Assembly: GCA_050246915.1 (NCBI GenBank)
Contig: JBFWVD010000110.1
Location: 1-13,625 of the forward strand
Direction of reading: 5' to 3'
Source: JBFWVD01 sp050246915
GTDB lineage: Bacteria > Actinomycetota > Acidimicrobiia > Acidimicrobiales > Ilumatobacteraceae
Length of the DNA: 13,625 nt
Both the position numbers and the translations under genes were made by a program. Each line of letters starts with the position of its first letter. The first letter of the stretch is position 1. A model generated the notes under the pieces. That model did not search any database, was not told where the DNA came from, and worked only from the letters and a program-made list of their open reading frames with translations. Shown piece by piece: positions 11,288-13,625 of this stretch.

Positions 11288-12205
11288 ATGACGATCAGCC
11301 GGTATCAATCGTTCAGCCGTGAGGAGTGGTCACGCTTGCGGGCGTCCACCCCGCTCACGCTGACAGAGCAGGACCTGGTCGAGCTGCGGGGCATCAACGA
11401 GCGCATCAGCCTCGAAGAGGTGGCCGACATCTACCTGCCGCTGTCTCGTCTGCTGAACCTCTATGTGGGAGCGACGCAGAACCTCCAACAGGTCACCGAG
11501 CTGTTCCTGGGACGGCTCGCTCCCCGGGTCCCCTATGTGATCGGGGTCGCCGGCAGCGTCGCAGTGGGCAAGAGCACCTTCAGCCGAATCCTGCAGGCGC
11601 TGCTGTCGCGTTGGCCGAACCACCCGCGCGTCGAGCTCGTCACCACCGATGGGTTCTTGTTCCCCAACGCGGTGCTCAACGAGCGCAACCTCATGAACCG
11701 CAAGGGTTTCCCCGAGAGCTATGACCGTTGGCGGCTGATGGAGTTCCTCGCTGGGCTCAAGGGGGGTGAACCAGTCGTCGAGGCTCCGACCTACTCCCAT
11801 GTCGTGTACGACGTCCTTCCCGAAGTGCAGGTGGTGCGGCGACCGGACATCGTGATCCTCGAAGGCGTGAACGTCCTCCACGTCGGCGGGTCCACATCGG
11901 AGTTCGTCAGCGACTACTTCGACTTCTCGATCTACGTCGACGCCGACCCGCGCGACATCGAGTCGTGGTACGTGGACCGATTCTTGAAGCTCTGCGACAC
12001 GGTGTTTCAGCGACCTGACAGCTACTTCAATCGATACAGCGAATTGTCGCGTGAGGAGGCCATCGCCACCGCTCGTCAGATCTGGGGCGAGATCAACGGC
12101 CGCAACCTCGAAGAGAACATCGAACCCACCAAGGAGCGTGCGTCGCTCATCGTGCGCAAGGGTTCCGATCATCAGGTGACCGGTGTGGAGTTGCGCAAGC
12201 TGTGA
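11288..12205 (+). CDS. coaA: type I (bacterial) pantothenate kinase
   Basis: Phosphorylates pantothenate with ATP, the first and regulated step of coenzyme A synthesis. From ATG 11288 it has 305 residues, close to the usual ~310. It shows IGVAGSVAVGKSTFSR (85-100, Walker A G89-S96), VTTDGFLFPN (118-127, catalytic-type D121), RKGFPESYD (138-146), PTYSHVVYDV (167-176), RPDIVILEGVNVL (185-197) and the dense C-terminal RFLKL...DSYFNRY...WGEINGRNLEENI (231-278). The frame begins at GTG 11255, but that start lies within the divergent methyltransferase coding sequence. A GTG at 11285 is also possible. A weak AATACT (11274-11279) lies 8 nt before ATG 11288. The stop overlaps the yaaA start as GTGA (12202-12205). 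Confidence 0.96.
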   Translation: MTISRYQSFSREEWSRLRASTPLTLTEQDLVELRGINERISLEEVADIYLPLSRLLNLYVGATQNLQQVTELFLGRLAPRVPYVIGVAGSVAVGKSTFSRILQALLSRWPNHPRVELVTTDGFLFPNAVLNERNLMNRKGFPESYDRWRLMEFLAGLKGGEPVVEAPTYSHVVYDVLPEVQVVRRPDIVILEGVNVLHVGGSTSEFVSDYFDFSIYVDADPRDIESWYVDRFLKLCDTVFQRPDSYFNRYSELSREEAIATARQIWGEINGRNLEENIEPTKERASLIVRKGSDHQVTGVELRKL

Positions 12206-12930
12206 CAGCAGGAGCGGCCAGCCCCGTCGTCATCCTCCTTCCGCCGTCGGAGGGCAAAGCGGTGGGCGGGAAGCCCCCAGGATGGTCACCTGACAGCGGC
12301 CGATTCGCCCAACCGCTCGGCGCCATGCGACGTGAGGTGGCCGAGGCATTGCTACGCGGTGGTGGAGGTGATCAGCAACTGCTCGGTGTCGGTGGCAAGC
12401 ATCTCGATCGGGCTCGCGCCGCCAACAGCTCGCTCATCGGTTCACCGGTGCTTCCTGCCTCGGCTCGATACACCGGCGTGGTCGCCGATGCGCTCTCGCC
12501 GTCGACGTTGCCACCGGCGGCGCGTCGTCGGGCGTCGAGCGATGTGATCATCGTGTCCGGCCTCCTCGGTGCCGTGGGGTTCGACGATCCGGTTCCCGAC
12601 TACCGGTTGAAGATGGGTGCCAAGCTGGAGCCGTTCGGCACCATGTCGCGCTGGTGGAAACCCACGTTGACAGCGCTGTTCAACGATCTGCTGCAGGGCG
12701 TGACGGTGATCGATCTCCTTCCCGCGGAACACGCCGCAGCGTGGGAGCCCGACGCGTCGCTGAACGTGTTGTCGATCTCCTTCGTGGATCGCACCGGCAA
12801 GGTCGCCGGCCACGACGCCAAGGCCGCCAAGGGGCGTTTCGCTCGCCATCTGCTGTGCAGTACGGCAGGAATCGAACGTCGCATCAAGGGGTTCAGCGAT
12901 GAGCGGTTCGTTCCACAGGTGCGGCAGTGA
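12202..12930 (+). CDS. yaaA: YaaA-family (DUF328) peroxide stress protein
   Basis: 242 residues, compared with ~258 in E. coli YaaA. Family blocks are LLPPSEGK (12-19), RYTGVVADAL (89-98), SGLLGAV (119-125) followed by PVPDYRLKMG (130-139), WWKPTLTALFND (151-162), DLLPAEHAAAW (171-181) and the C-terminal HDAKAAKGRFARHLL. In E. coli, YaaA lowers free intracellular iron and limits peroxide damage, and a DNA-binding fold has been described; its biochemical activity is unsettled. The actinobacterial branch is less studied, so function here is by family only. The GTG start overlaps the coaA stop by 4 bp, so the two are co-translated. The gene ends 34 bp before the convergent marR gene. Confidence 0.9.
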   Translation: MTAGAASPVVILLPPSEGKAVGGKPPGWSPDSGRFAQPLGAMRREVAEALLRGGGGDQQLLGVGGKHLDRARAANSSLIGSPVLPASARYTGVVADALSPSTLPPAARRRASSDVIIVSGLLGAVGFDDPVPDYRLKMGAKLEPFGTMSRWWKPTLTALFNDLLQGVTVIDLLPAEHAAAWEPDASLNVLSISFVDRTGKVAGHDAKAAKGRFARHLLCSTAGIERRIKGFSDERFVPQVRQ

Positions 12931-12964
12931 TCGGCCCAGAAGCCGTGACCGAGTTGGTGCCCGC

Positions 12965-13408
12965 TCATGACTCCTGTATGTCGAGCTTGTGCAAGATGCG
13001 CACCAACGCGTTCACGTCGGTGTCGGTCAGATGTCGGGCGAAGAGCTGCTGCACTGATCGGCGATAGGTCGGCCGGGCGCGGAGGAATGCGCGCTGCCCT
13101 TTGTTCGTGAGCACCGCCACGACACCGCGCCCGTCATCGGTGGTGAGTTCTCGTGCGACCAGTCCCTTGGCGTCCATGCGGTCGATGAGTCGCGTGAAGG
13201 TCGATCGCTTGATGACGAGAGCCTCGGAGATCTCCTGCATGCGCATGCGCCCGCCTGATGCATCCAGCAGTGCCAGCACCTCGAACACCACCAACTCGTG
13301 CTCGCCCGCCGTGTCGAGCTCACGAGCGATCTCGGCATCGATGCTCGCGGCCACGTGTCGATAGGAGCGCCACAGAGCGAGTCGCTGCGCGTCGAGCCGT
13401 TTGTTCAC
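12965..13408 (-). CDS. MarR-family transcriptional regulator
   Basis: 147-residue winged helix-turn-helix regulator. A helical N-terminus (LALWRSYRHVAASIDAEIARELD) forms the dimer region. The DNA-binding core is HELVVFEVLALLDASGGRMRMQEISEALVIKRSTFTRLIDRMDAKGLVAR (38-86), with wing DDGRGVVAVLTNKG (91-104). MarR proteins usually repress a neighbouring gene and are released by small phenolic or oxidant ligands. GTG 13408 was chosen over the longer frame because it overlaps the upstream aminotransferase stop as GTGA (13405-13408) and has GAAGG about 7 nt upstream. Translation with the aminotransferase suggests one operon, possibly autoregulated. No ligand can be inferred. Confidence 0.92.
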   Translation of the reverse strand: MNKRLDAQRLALWRSYRHVAASIDAEIARELDTAGEHELVVFEVLALLDASGGRMRMQEISEALVIKRSTFTRLIDRMDAKGLVARELTTDDGRGVVAVLTNKGQRAFLRARPTYRRSVQQLFARHLTDTDVNALVRILHKLDIQES

Positions 13409-13625
13409 GCTGTTGCCTTCATCGCCGACCCGAACGCGGCGAGGCATTCGTCGATCTCAACTGCGTTCACCGTGAGCGGGGGCATCCATCGCAAGGTGTT
13501 GCCGTAGGTGCCGGCGTTCATGGTGATGACGTGACCTTCGGTGAGCAGATGGCGTTGGACGGCCACGACTCGTGTCGGGTCGGCGAACTGCGTGCCATTC
13601 ATGAGCCCGAGCCCGCGCACCTGGG
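13405..13625 (-). CDS. class-III PLP-dependent aminotransferase, C-terminal part (5' end outside window)
   Basis: The open frame enters from the right edge and gives the last ~73 residues. It begins with QVRGLGLMNGTQF, has VITMNAGTYGNTLRWMPPLTVN in the middle, and ends with EIDECLAAFGSAMKATA. RGxGLM near the start of the small domain and G..GN.LR..PPLT..., followed by an EID helix, are hallmarks of class-III transaminases such as 4-aminobutyrate, ornithine or diaminobutyrate aminotransferases. The PLP-binding lysine lies outside the window, so the substrate class cannot be fixed. The stop overlaps the marR start by 4 bp. Confidence 0.88.
   Translation of the reverse strand, partial: QVRGLGLMNGTQFADPTRVVAVQRHLLTEGHVITMNAGTYGNTLRWMPPLTVNAVEIDECLAAFGSAMKATA

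Overview
The window is a GC-rich bacterial chromosome segment, almost certainly from an actinobacterium. It carries a WhiB-family iron-sulfur regulator (a family confined to Actinobacteria and their phages), many GTG starts, and promoter-like hexamers placed 6-8 nt before start codons in the manner of leaderless actinobacterial mRNAs. The gene style (SEC-C methionine aminopeptidase, CrtQ-like glycosyltransferase, short divergent spacers) suggests a lineage such as Acidimicrobiia, but that placement is inference. No rRNA, tRNA or CRISPR array was recognised. Most genes are housekeeping or general metabolism; no defence or biosynthetic island is evident.

Layout. 1-180: the last codons of an IS110-family transposase and a short tandem repeat. 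181-2015: a CapA-type surface lipoprotein divergent from pdxH (vitamin B6). 2068-3458: a tlpA-ccdA redox pair on the minus strand with a 4-bp overlap. 3575-4419: a WhiB7-like regulator on the minus strand, preceded by a leader with an upstream ORF and a strong intrinsic-terminator hairpin. 4694-5317: an unknown two-helix membrane protein, closed by a hairpin. 5412-6437: a family 2 glycosyltransferase whose 3' end overlaps the convergent orn gene. 6381-7451: orn and dut, divergent from a 33-bp spacer holding two leaderless-type -10 elements. 7447-7628: a repeat-rich spacer. 7629-8648: an orphan receiver-domain protein divergent from a YfcD-like Nudix hydrolase. 8686-10568: SEC-C methionine aminopeptidase, then a classical SDR preceded by evenly spaced TTTCG repeats. 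10596-11267: a probable N6-adenine DNA methyltransferase broken by a 100-N assembly gap. 11288-12930: coaA and yaaA overlapping by 4 bp. 12965-13625: a class-III aminotransferase (5' end outside the window) overlapping a MarR regulator by 4 bp.

How the genes work together. Three tightly coupled pairs stand out: tlpA-ccdA (thiol reduction outside the membrane), coaA-yaaA, and aminotransferase-marR. Orn and Dut both serve nucleotide homeostasis and share one divergent promoter spacer. The most interesting structure is the whiB leader. An intrinsic terminator lies on the whiB strand with no gene upstream for it to end, just after a short ORF. That is the arrangement of transcription attenuation known for whiB7, the antibiotic-resistance regulator of mycobacteria and other actinobacteria.
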